Part shown: positions 24,197-32,854 of the stretch, one piece after another
How the letters are laid out: each line of letters opens with the position of its first letter
How positions within the stretch are numbered: position 1 is the first letter of the stretch
Assembly: GCA_030847615.1 (NCBI GenBank)
Contig: JAUMIR010000004.1
Coordinates: forward strand, 103,678,001-103,742,000
Source of the DNA: Gambelia wislizenii
Taxonomy: Eukaryota; Chordata; Lepidosauria; Squamata; Crotaphytidae
Reading direction: 5' to 3'
Length of the DNA stretch: 64,000 nucleotides
The notes under the pieces: model-generated
What the model was told of the DNA's origin: nothing
Databases searched by the model: none
Seen by the model: only the letters and a program-made list of their open reading frames with translations
Position numbers and translations under genes: made by a program

Positions 24197-24522
24197 TTCC
24201 TCTCTCTCTCTCTCTGGCTTTTCTTCGCAAACGAAGATTCAGGAAGGACTCATCCCACGCTTTCTGCAAGTGCACTGATGACTAAAAAGGCCAATCCGAG
24301 ATAAACAAGTCCAGTTGCAGAAAGCACAGCAGAAGGTCTCCTTGGGTGATGTTTCTGGGTTGTGATTCTTTCTGCGTTGTCGTTTCTCTTCAAGACTTGT
24401 TCGTCGTGAGTTCTCAAATAAGGCTGCAGCATTGTGGATAGTGTGTCTCCATGCCTCCCGATGTGAGCCAGGGAGGACCATTGTTGGTGATCAATTTGGC
24501 TGAGCCTTAGATGTTGTTTCAG
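24197..24522 (-). mobile_element. LINE 3' fragment with (GA)n tail, copy 1
   Basis: The minus strand reads SHREAWRHTIHNAAALFENS, RTSLEEKRQRRKNHNPETS and CNWTCLSRIGLFSHQ, the C-terminal end of a non-LTR retrotransposon polyprotein with a terminal zinc-finger-like motif. It then runs through AAAAGCCAGAGAGAGAG into a (GA)n tail (plus strand (CT)n at 24199-24216). Three other copies lie at 26030, 32512 and 36970. The LINE clade is not resolved by eye. Confidence 0.8.
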
Positions 24523-24540
24523 TCCTTTCCAGGTCAAATA

Positions 24541-24602
24541 TATATATATATATATAGACACACACACACACCCCATATATGTGTATGTATACACACACAC
24601 AG
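24541..24602. repeat. (TA)n/(CA)n microsatellite cluster
   Basis: TA, CA, then TATG and CA runs follow one another. The cluster lies at the probable 5' edge of the Helitron-like element. Confidence 0.85.
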
Positions 24603-24841
24603 ACACTCTTGGGTGTATTACTGATCAGCTGCTCAGGAAACACACCCAACCAATCCCTACCTACATGCAAATTCTCTCTTCACCTCAAATTCCACTCCTG
24701 TCACTCAGTCAGTGGCCCAGATTGGGACCCAGGCATTAAACTGGTGGTGGCAGCAGCACAGCACCAGAGTGAATCACCCTCAGCAATTCCAGGGAAGTGT
24801 GGAATGCTGAGAAGTGGGGGAGAGGAATTTAAAAATCCACC

Positions 24842-25034
24842 TGTGGTGTAATGTCTTTTTAAATTAACTGTACTCTTACTCCAGCTGTATGGTATTAATA
24901 GGCTGAGGCTCCAGTGTGGGGTAGTCCTTATCCAAAATGCCTGGTTAGAGTTGTTGATGGAATAAATCTTGTTTCTGCTGTCTTGAACCTTCATCACTTT
25001 GTAAGTTTGCCTTATTGCAACAGTGGATATTGCA
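24842..25034 (+). repeat. 5' LTR of Gypsy element (193 bp)
   Basis: It begins TGTGGTGTAATG and ends ATATTGCA, with TG...CA borders. It matches the direct copy at 26574-26766 over its full 193 bp with about 18 differences counted by eye. It contains GGAATAAAT, a possible poly(A) signal, and is followed at once by TGGTGTCAGAAGT, a primer-binding-site-like sequence. Confidence 0.92.
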
Positions 25035-25339
25035 TGGTGTCAGAAGTTGGTGTTGAACTTTGATGATTGCAATTGGGAGTTTGTTTGTTCTAACTGAAGA
25101 CATGGACTCATTCCAGCCTCCACCCCCTTTTGTTATGCAAGGTAACCTGGTTGAGAATTGGAGATGTTGGGAACAAGCTTTCCAATTGTATTTCACTGCA
25201 GCTGGACTTAAAAATGTTTGCCAAAGAGTGGAGGTTTGAGCAATGTTTTAGTAGTCCAGGCTATGCACAATCTAACAGAATGGCAAAATGAGCAATCCGG
25301 GCTATAAAACAGGTTATAAAGAAGGCAAGAGATACACAT

Positions 25340-25745
25340 GTGGATCTGAATTTGGCATTGTTAGAACATCAGAATATATCAGTTCCAGCGATGCCATATT
25401 CACCTGCACAAATGCTAATGGGCAGGATGTTAAGAAATAAAGTTCCTTTAGCTACTAATTTACTATGTCCTAAGATTCCTACTGATGCTTATCAGGACCT
25501 CCAGAGAGTCCAGAATAGGCAAAAATATTTCTGTGATCAGGCAGCAAAGTCTTAGCCCTTAGAAAAGGGAGATTTAGTATGGATGGAATTGAAGGATCAT
25601 AAAGAAGGATGGCTCCCTGCTGTTGTTTTAGAAAAATGTAAGGAACCACATTCCTATCGACTGAGGACTTCAGAAGGCTGGGTATATCAATGTAATAGGC
25701 ATCAGTTAAGACCAAGAAGGCAAGCATTTGAGAGTCCTGGTTGCA
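25340..25745 (+). pseudogene. Gypsy integrase C-terminal fragment
   Basis: One frame from 25340 reads LLEHQNISVPAMPYSPAQML up to a stop at 25553. A second piece, in a shifted frame from 25583, reads MELKDHKEGWLPAVVLEKCK and later YQCNRHQLRPRRQAFESPG. Such text (PYSPAQ.LM.R, KGD.VWM, VV.EK...SY.+.T..G..Y.RNR..LR) is the end of Gypsy integrase after the catalytic core, which would bind DNA. The catalytic D,D-35-E core is absent. Confidence 0.85.
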
Positions 25746-25885
25746 TTGATTTAAAACAAGATGAACAAAATGCTCAGTTGGCTGAGCTTCCTGGTGATCC
25801 CTATAATGATATAGAAGAGGCCAATGAGGAACAGGATCAGTCTTATCAGACATGTGTACCTCCAGCAGTAGACAGGCATCCAGTA

Positions 25886-26485
25886 CAGTTGTCCCTCTGT
25901 ATTCACGGATTTGGTATCCATGGATTTAAGTATTCACGGCTTGAAAATATTCTTAAAAAAAAAAAAAAATCCCAAAAGCAAACCTTGATTTTGCCATCTC
26001 ATATAAGGGACACCATTTTGCTATGCCGTCAGCATAAGAGGGGCGCTCCAAAAAAGCGATACAAAGACTCCCTGAAACAACATCTCAGGCTCGGCCAAAT
26101 TGATCACCAACAGTGGTCCGCCCTGGCCTCACATCGGGAGGCATGGAGACGCACTATCCACAATGCTGCAGCCTTATTTGAGAACTCATGACGAACAAGT
26201 CTTGAAGAGAAACGACAACGCAGAAAGAATCACAACCCAAAAACATCACCCAAGGAGACCCTCTGCTGTGCTTTTTGCAACCGGACTTGTTTATCTCAGA
26301 TTGGCCTTTTTAGTCATCAGCGCACTTGCAGAAAGTGCGGGATGAATCCTTCCTGAATCTTTGTTTGCGAAGAAAAGCCAGAGAGAGAGAGAGAGAGAGC
26401 AGATAATGGGACTTGAGTATTCACGGATTTTGGTATCCACAGGGGGTCCTAGAACCAAGCCCCAGGGAATATGAAGGGACAACTA
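25886..26485. mobile_element. Tigger/pogo-like MITE inside the Gypsy element
   Basis: The left end CAGTTGTCCCTCTG and right end GGGACAACTA are flanked by TA. Inner blocks GGTATCCATGGATTTAAGTA, CTTGAAAATATTC and GGGACTTGAGTATTCACGG match the copy at 20967-21190. Comparison with that copy shows that 26030-26399 is a foreign insertion. Confidence 0.87.
26030..26399 (+). mobile_element. LINE 3' fragment with (GA)n tail, copy 2, nested
   Basis: It starts CAGCATAAGAGGGGCGCTCC and reads RGAPKKRYKDSLKQHLRLGQ, SHREAWRRTIHNAAALFENS, a frame break, then FCNRTCLSRIGLFSHQRTCR, and ends in (GA)n at 26380-26399. It is the innermost layer of the nest, inside the Tigger-like MITE. Confidence 0.85.
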
Positions 26486-26573
26486 TATACTGTATATAAC
26501 ATCTCAAGGCAGACCTGTGTTTTTGCCAGAAAGATATTTTCCATGAGGAAGGATGGTGTATTTGAAAGGGAGA

Positions 26574-26766
26574 TGTGGTGTAGTGTCTCTTTAAATTAAC
26601 TGTACTCTTACGCCAGCTGTATGGCATGAATGGGCTGAGGCTCCTGTGTGGGGCAGTCATTATCCAGAATGCCTGGCTCGAGTTGCTGATGGAATAAACC
26701 TTGTTTCTGCTGTCTTGGACCTTCATCACTTTGTGAGTTTGCCTTATTGCAACAGTGGATGTTACA
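26574..26766 (+). repeat. 3' LTR of Gypsy element (193 bp)
   Basis: It begins TGTGGTGTAGTG and ends GTTACA. It is the same length as the 5' LTR, and nearly all differences from it are single-base, mostly transitions. It carries GGAATAAACC as the possible poly(A) signal. Confidence 0.92.
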
Positions 26767-26859
26767 CTACTGGCCTACCTTGCAGGATTGTTGTGAGGTC
26801 TATCATGTATTTTGTGGAATTTTTAATTGGTGAATGGTATGCCAGGTCCAACTAGTATG

Positions 26860-27630
26860 TTATATATCTGTAGCTCTTCATAACTTCAGAGCTGATGATC
26901 CACATCATTCTGCTCTTCCGTCATTGCCGCTCAGGGCTGGAAGTCAGGGAGAGCATTTCCATTGACCAGGCAACCAGAACACCAACTAGAACAAACAACA
27001 ATGAGATCCTTAATGCAGTGGAGGAACTTCATATGCCACCCTCAAACCAAAATATTAGCAAAAGATGGGAACAGCTTTGCTGCCTACAAATGTAGATAAT
27101 ACGGTAAGGAGAGTGCTTTGATTCAGCACTCTGTATAAGATGCCCTTGATTGCTTCCCAAAATTTAGTAGACTTCACTTGCAAACTAATTTAGTCAGGAT
27201 TTTCACAACTCTGTCCTGGGCAAAACTCCATCCTCTAGACATCTGAAGATTTAAAGAAGGAGCTAAGCTTCTTGCAATTTCCTCAGAGTGTTGTAGCAGC
27301 TAAAAGTGGATGCCTAGAAATTGGTATGTGAAAAGAACTGCTACCTGAAGTTATGTTGATGTATTCTTGATAGCGGTTAAAGTGAGTCTAAAGCCAATGA
27401 ATTTTGATCTCTTTACTATAAATTCTAATCTGGAAGAAAAGAAACTGGAATAATAAAACATGTTCTTTTAAATAAACTTCCTGATTTATGTACACCCAGC
27501 AACACTGTTCTGCTGGATATACAATTTGTTACTGTTACAGCTTTTTTTTCCTAATAGATTTTTATTTTGTGTATTTAGCAACTGGGATGGGAGAAGATGA
27601 AGGGGAGGGGTAGGAGAAAACAGTTAAACA
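26860..27630. other. unassigned non-coding sequence
   Basis: No gene or repeat is recognised. It precedes the Penelope-like fragment. Confidence 0.4.
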
Positions 27631-28265
27631 GGAGTTTACCACATACCATGCAGCTGTGGACAAGTTTACATAGGGACCACTAAACGCAGGTGCAAACATG
27701 AATCAAGGAACATGAGAAACACTGCAGACTGGGCCAGCCAGAAAAATCAGCAGTAGCAGAACATGTTATAAACCAACCTGGACACAAAATGCTATTTGAA
27801 AACACAGAAATTCTAGACCAGGCCAACAACTATCCTGTCAGAATGTACAGAGAAGCTATTGAAATCCACAAACACCTGGACAACTTCAACAGGAAAGAAG
27901 AAACCTTAAAAGTAAACAAAATCTGGCTGCCAGTTTTGAAAAACGATAGAATCAAAATTCAACACTTACAAAAGAATTCCACCAAGGGACAGGGGGACTC
28001 CCAGCAGAGAATGGCCCATCAACCAACCATTAGCCAAAGAGACACTAACCAACCTTGCTTTTCTATACCCAGAAACTAACCATTCAATTACACAAATTTA
28101 CATATCCTCCACAACAGGGGTTCACAGCATATAAACTCCACACACACACCTACACAACCATTCTCTGAGGATGCCAGCCACAGATGCAGGCAAAATATCA
28201 GAAAGAAAATATTCCAGAACATTGCCTCACAGCCCGGAAAAACCCCCAAGGAAAAGCTATAAAAC
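27630..28265 (+). mobile_element. Penelope-like element, GIY-YIG end and 3' tail
   Basis: From 27637 one frame reads YHIPCSCGQVYIGTTKRRC, the start of the GIY-YIG endonuclease with its CxC preceding VYIG, then meets a stop after about 40 codons. From 27789 another frame reads MLFENTEILDQANNYPVRMY, REAIEIHKHLDNFNRKEET and LKVNKIWLPVLKN, the conserved C-terminal end of vertebrate Penelope-like proteins. The reverse-transcriptase domain upstream is missing. The non-coding tail (28080-28265) ends CATTGCCTCACAGCCCGG then AAAAACCC. Frame breaks make it inactive. Confidence 0.87.
28160..28202 (+). other. hammerhead-ribozyme-like motif, degenerate
   Basis: CTGAGGA at 28165-28171 fits the hammerhead box CUGANGA. 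GCC (28173-28175) can pair with GGC (28189-28191), and AAAA (28192-28195) stands where GAAA would be. One base (T28172) lies between the first box and the helix, which is not canonical. Hammerhead motifs are known in Penelope-like element tails; calling this one is inference, and the GAAA change would abolish cleavage. Confidence 0.35.
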
Positions 28266-28269
28266 AGGA

Positions 28270-28685
28270 CTTACTTTTTGTGTGTAGAGAAGCCCTCTGC
28301 TAAGCATGAACTCAGAGGCAACCTCGGTTGAACAGAGAAAATGGTTTCCTGGCACACTACACATATCATAACATTAGTTAACATCCTAGTCTCATGAGGA
28401 CACTCTTGGACAGTTTATCACATCTCCTTTCTGATTCTCAACAAGCATCACACTACATTCGAAAACTCCTTCCACCTTTTATATTGTCATCCATGCACCC
28501 TGGCCTTGGGCAACATCTTACTTCCTATCTTTGTCCCTGAACTACCTTGCTAAACTGAACTTGTCACCTCATCACCATACCTACTAGTTTTGCATTTCTT
28601 TTGCATTTCTATGGCTATTCAACAGCCTGCTTATAAGGTCTGTTCCTAGGTTCCAATTCACTCCATCCATCTGAGGAAGTAGACC
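28270..28685. other. probable repeat-derived tail sequence, unassigned
   Basis: It ends ACTCCATCCATCTGAGGAAGTAGAC directly before a MITE; only the core CCATCTGAGGAAGTAGAC is quoted as evidence. This word is typical of Penelope-type tails in reptiles, but no coding text supports the call. Confidence 0.3.
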
Positions 28686-28687
28686 AA

Positions 28688-29247
28688 GGACTTTATCAAA
28701 CCACCCTCTTGAAACGTTCTTTGCTGGCATCTTTTGAAATGTTTTTATGCTGGCAAAAGTACCCCCTTTACCAAACCTACCTGTTATAGCATCAGAAAGG
28801 TAGCCCTGACAGTTATGGAACATGAATGGAGCTCTGTTTACATCCAGGTTCCAAATCTTACTGATTCTCATGAGAAGCCACGAGCACAGAAAATTCTAAA
28901 CTTAAAGCAAAATCAAGACATAGAAGATACACACAAGCACCGAAAAAACACTTTAATAGTCACAAGTACCCTGGTTTACTTGGAAGTTTTTCAGTGTATT
29001 TATGTGCTTTTAAAAACTTTGTGTCACTTTTGTTTTTGAATTTACTGCACTCCACCTTCTCATGAGAATCTGTGAGATTTCAGTTGAGGAAGTGAACAGA
29101 GCTCTGTTCACTCCTCATTCAGTGTTGGGGCTTCCTTTTCACTGGATGCAAGGTAAGCCTGGTATGGCGAGTTCTTTAGCCAGCATAAAAACAACACAAA
29201 TTTATGCTGGCAAAAGACCACTTTTGGAGGGTGGCATGATAAGGTCC
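28688..29247. mobile_element. MITE, family A, older copy
   Basis: The left end GGACTTTATCAAACCACCCT and the reversed right end of AGGGTGGCATGATAAGGTCC pair well, as do inner words TTTTTATGCTGGC and GCCAGCATAAAAAC. The interior (GAAGTGAACAGAGCTCTG, TCACTCCTCATTCA) matches 2150-2190 of the first copy. The flanking trinucleotides CAA and TAT do not match, so the target duplication has decayed or an end has been replaced. Confidence 0.7.
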
Positions 29248-29662
29248 TATGTCTTTGAATTCAGAGGCAATCTCGGTCATCCTTTGTGGTCCAGGAAACA
29301 GAAGTTGCTCAATGGTGCACCACAGGAACTTAAAACATACTGAGGAGTCCTTATGTTCTATGCCTCCAACTGAAAACAGACAACTGGGCTAAATTCTGAT
29401 AACTCTTAGCACAAATATATTGAAGAGCTGGATAGCTTGATTATAAGAAAAAGGGGAGAGGGATCTGATTTTGTAAGGTGCTGTTGCAAGGAAAGTGAGG
29501 GAGGAGAACAATGGATTGCTATGAGGTGTAGGACACAATGTTCTCTGACTACAATTTGCTCCCAACAGATATGGTTTCAATTATTAATTTCAGAAGGGAA
29601 ATGTGGACAAAAATGCATAAGAAATTCCATGCAGAAGGAAGACACAATGTCTGGCAACTTCA

Positions 29663-30215
29663 GGGTTGTCTAGACAATGAAAATACTCCTCATAGAAATT
29701 GACTAGAATACCTTTTGCCCCAACATGCTGTGAATGAGATTTGTAGTATTTGGAAGTGGGGGGGAACTCCATCTACTTCAGGGGTAAAACCTTTGTGGAT
29801 TTTCCCGAGGTTTTTAAAATAATGTGTGATTGTCTGTATTAGCAAACATCTAGACATCCAATTTGGGATGCTATGCATTCTCGGCAAGGGTGAAAGTGGA
29901 CAGCAGATTGGTTGGATGTGTGTGGGGGGGCAGGCTTGCTGGTAAGGATTTGGCTGGAAGCACCATTTTTGTGATTTGTGTTATTGAGTGTGTACTTTTT
30001 TGCAGCACTGAGGTGACCAAAGAGCTATTTATAAGCAGAAGGTCATACTTGTGCACCTTTGATTTACAAGTTAAAAAAAAATACTGTTCAGCAGCAACAC
30101 CACATGTGGAGAGTAATAACTTGCTGTACTCTTGGCCACCATCTTGATTCACAGGCATGGCTGCATGTGCACTTCAAATGCAGATAGCTTTGCATACAAT
30201 AGATTTTGCCAAAAG
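29663..30215. mobile_element. MITE, family B, right end decayed
   Basis: It starts GGGTTGTCTAGACAATGAAA after TCA (29660-29662), like the right ends of the 54598-54979 and 15614-16200 copies. Near 30145 TTGATTCACAGGCATG is the reverse complement of 5334-5349 in the 5218 copy, so the element lies in opposite orientation. The far end could not be placed exactly. Confidence 0.6.
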
Positions 30216-30761
30216 ACCATGGAGACAAATGAGTACTGTCCCTTAATCTAATAGATTACAGCACTCTCTTAAATAGAAAAGGAATATGGAGCAAGTATGC
30301 ATTGAAGGACAGGGATCACATATGTGAAATGGTGAACAATGAGAGATCTTCATTAAAAACAATTTTAGTGCATCTGCTTCGAATGAACACGGCACCTTTC
30401 ACAATTCAGTAATGAACGATGGCAAGGATTATTCTGTCTCTCAAAATCTTCCAAGCAAAGCAGGCAGAGAAACCTACTGATAATCATTCAAATGAAATTG
30501 TGGTTTCACTTTGATGGTATTTGCTGCCCTTTAGGTTTGCATTTTAATAATACTGGAACAGCAGATCTTATTTTTCTGTGAGAACATTAGGAGGTAGAAA
30601 AGCACCACAGACTTTAGTGGGAGAAAAATCAGGTTGGAATTCAGTTCACTCTTGCCTGTGATCAAATCATGATTTATTTATTTATTTATTTTAAAAAGCA
30701 GGTAACTGTGAAGGACTGAAGCATCAGAATGTCAGTAGCACACTTTCTTTAGTTAACACAG

Positions 30762-30895
30762 GGGTGGGCAACTTTGGTGAGTCTGAGGGACAAGTTCCCT
30801 CAGAGCTTACTATAGACTACACCACCACCACCACTACTCCATGTTGCCAAAATCAGTGCAAATTATACTACTGAATTTCAGTGGCAGACCTGGAA
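30762..30895. repeat. possible hAT end
   Basis: CAGGGGTGGGCAACTTTGG at 30762 is a good hAT-type terminal sequence. No matching inverted end or 8-bp duplication was found downstream. Confidence 0.35.
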
Positions 30896-31054
30896 AAACT
30901 GCCTAAGGACATTATTGCAGCAATCATGTTATTAAAGGAAATGGGAAAATACTGGTTGTAAAATGTTTATTATCACACCTCTTTTCATTAGTGTAACTGT
31001 CCACCTTTGGCACCTGCCTGGTGCAATAGGTCCCTTTGCTTCAGTTCCAGGATG

Positions 31055-31470
31055 ACTGCAATCATCCCTCCATCCCAATTGCCATTGCCCTGGCTGCAGA
31101 GGGAGAGAAGGAAAGTCAGGCAGAGCTCCATCTTGCCTCTTCCCAGAAGCAGAATGGCCCTCCCTCCATCCCAACTGCCATTGCCCTGGCCAAGGAGGGG
31201 GGGAGAAGGAAAGTAAGGCAGAGCTCTATCTTGCCTCTACCCAGAAGCAGAATGGCCTTCCCTCCATCCCAACTGCCATTGCCCTGGCCAAGGAGGGAGA
31301 GAAGAGAATGCTCAACTTAATCCCTTCCCCTACTGCCATCCCCTTTCCTTTTGTATCATGTCTTCATTAGATTGTAAGCTTGATGGCAGGGAACTGTTTT
31401 GTTCTTTTCTTTGTAAACTGCCATGTACACTGATGGTGCTATAGAAATAAAAGATAATAGTCACATGGCA
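31055..31470 (+). repeat. 96-98-bp tandem repeat joined to a SINE/LINE-type tail
   Basis: The word TCCCTCCATC recurs at 31065, 31161 and 31259. Each unit also has CCATTGCCCTGGC and GGGAGAGAAG-type purine runs. The array is followed by TTAATCCCTTCCCCTACTGCC, TCATGTCTTCATTAGATTGT and TTTGTAAACTGCC up to AATAAAAGATAATAG. The same order of blocks is found at 36285-36600, so the array and tail form one composite unit rather than a chance neighbourhood. Confidence 0.75.
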
Positions 31471-31474
31471 TGAG

Positions 31475-32508
31475 AGGACCTGATTTTCCTTCTCTTTCCT
31501 TCCTTTCCTATCACCCTCCTTCATAATTCCAAAGCAGGCCAAGTCTGTGTATTCCAGTGTGTGTTTGATCTCACAAATCCTTATAAAAGTATGGAACAGT
31601 ATTATTATTCAAACTATGAGGCACATGCTCTAATCCAATTGTGGCAGCATGAGCAGATCATCTGATTCATCCTCATCTCATATACTCACACTTTTGCACA
31701 CTGTCTCATTACGGACTTAAAGATGATATACAACTTTTTAGCTCTTTAGGCAGGTGGCACGGACACATATGGGGGAAGAAAAGTGTCCAAAGCAAAATGG
31801 ATATCATTGCATTACCCTACACACACACCAGTTTTGCCACAACACTGCTTGCCCACCTCTCAAACTGTTCCATTTGCCTCATTCCCTTCATAATTACAAT
31901 CTATAAACTAAAGTTTCAAAATGTGATTTTATTAAAACCAAATGTTTCAAGTGGAACATAGTATCATGAGCTCAGAGAAAATACCCAGATCAATAGCAAT
32001 AGCTCCCTAGTAGCTTCTGAGAATTTTATGAATGATAAGAAACCTGCCTACAATTCTCCTTAAAAAAACTGCATTAAGAATATAATTTGTAAAAATTTAG
32101 CTCTATTCGTGCATAATTGACAGTGTACAACAGTTCTAGGGCAGGTTTTTTAAATCGCAACAGAAAGCATGCTTAATTCATTATCAATAGACGTAGTGCT
32201 CTTCAATCTCATAGATGTTTTTCAAAAATCTCTCTGGAATCATATTATGGTATTTATTTTTAATACCTCTACTCCTGAAGCTATAGAAAAGAAGTTAAGG
32301 GGTAGGAAGGATATCCTAGCGATAGGCAGAGTTGTGCTATGGTTCTTTAAATCTTTTTTTGGGGGGGGGAGTGAGATTTCTGGGTTTGGAAAATCTTTTT
32401 AAAAAACAGATCAAATTGTGGAATTTTAAAAATGGTACTCCTGTGTATTGGCAATGCTTATTTCATAATTTAGAATGTCTGAGCCTTTTTCAGCAGACTT
32501 CAGGACAA
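31475..32508. other. unassigned non-coding sequence
   Basis: No gene or repeat is recognised apart from a G run at 32359-32367. Confidence 0.4.
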
Positions 32509-32511
32509 TTT

Positions 32512-32850
32512 CACAAGTCCGGTTGCAGAAAGCACAGCAGAAGGTTTCCTTGAGTGATGTTTCCAGGTTGTGATTTTTTCTGCGTTGTCATTTCTCTTCA
32601 AGACTTGTTCGGTGTGAGTTCTCAAATAAGGCTGCAGCATTGTGGATAGTGTGTCTCCATGCCTCCCGATGTGAGGCCAGGGCGGACCATTGTTGGTGAT
32701 CAATTTGGCCGAGCCTGAGGTGTTGTTTCAGGGAGTCCTTGTATCGCTTTTTTGGAGTGCCTTCTTACGCTGACCCGTGTCGAGTTCACTGTAGAATACT
32801 ATATTGGGGAGGCGATGGTCCTCCATCCTAGAAACATGCCGTGCCCAGCA
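32512..32850 (-). mobile_element. LINE 3' fragment, (GA)n-tail family, copy 3
   Basis: The minus strand reads KKRYKDSLKQHLRLGQIDHQ, SHREAWRHTIHNAAALFENS and, after changes, KETFCCAFCNRTC. It is cut off at 32512 before the end of the finger motif, so the (GA)n tail is absent, unlike in the other copies. The upstream side reaches the reversed GGGCACGGCATGTTTC block near 32845. Confidence 0.83.
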
Positions 32851-32854
32851 CAAG

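Larger units (their letters stand above)
24842..26766 (+). mobile_element. internally deleted Gypsy-type LTR retrotransposon
   Basis: Two 193-bp LTRs enclose remnants only. After the primer-binding site comes a gag start (MDSFQPPPPFVMQGNLVENW, about 25102-25160). Then, after a large deletion, the C-terminal end of an integrase follows (about 25330-25720): PYSPAQMLMGRMLRNKVP, LEKGDLVWMELKDHKEGWLP, AVVLEKCKEPHSYRLRTSEG. Protease, reverse transcriptase and RNase H are gone. A purine-rich stretch GAAAGGGAGA (about 26564-26573) precedes the 3' LTR. The flanks CCACC and CTACT suggest a 5-bp duplication with two C-to-T changes. A Tigger-like MITE lies between the integrase end and the 3' LTR. Confidence 0.9.
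24536..26855. mobile_element. Helitron-like element, split by the Gypsy element
   Basis: The 5' side (TA)n then CTCTTGGGTGTATTACTGATC resembles the start of the element at about 57505 (TATATATATAATTC then TTTTGGGTATGTTGCTG). The 3' side (26767-26855) resembles 58910-58992 (CCTACCT, TTTTTAATTGG / TTTTTAATGGCG, TATGCCAGG.C.A.CTAGT). It ends CTAG followed by T, as Helitrons do; the hairpin that is clear in the 57.5-kb copy is worn here. The text left of the 5' LTR (TTTAAAAATCCACC) joins in register with the text right of the 3' LTR. The 5' border is uncertain. Confidence 0.5.
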
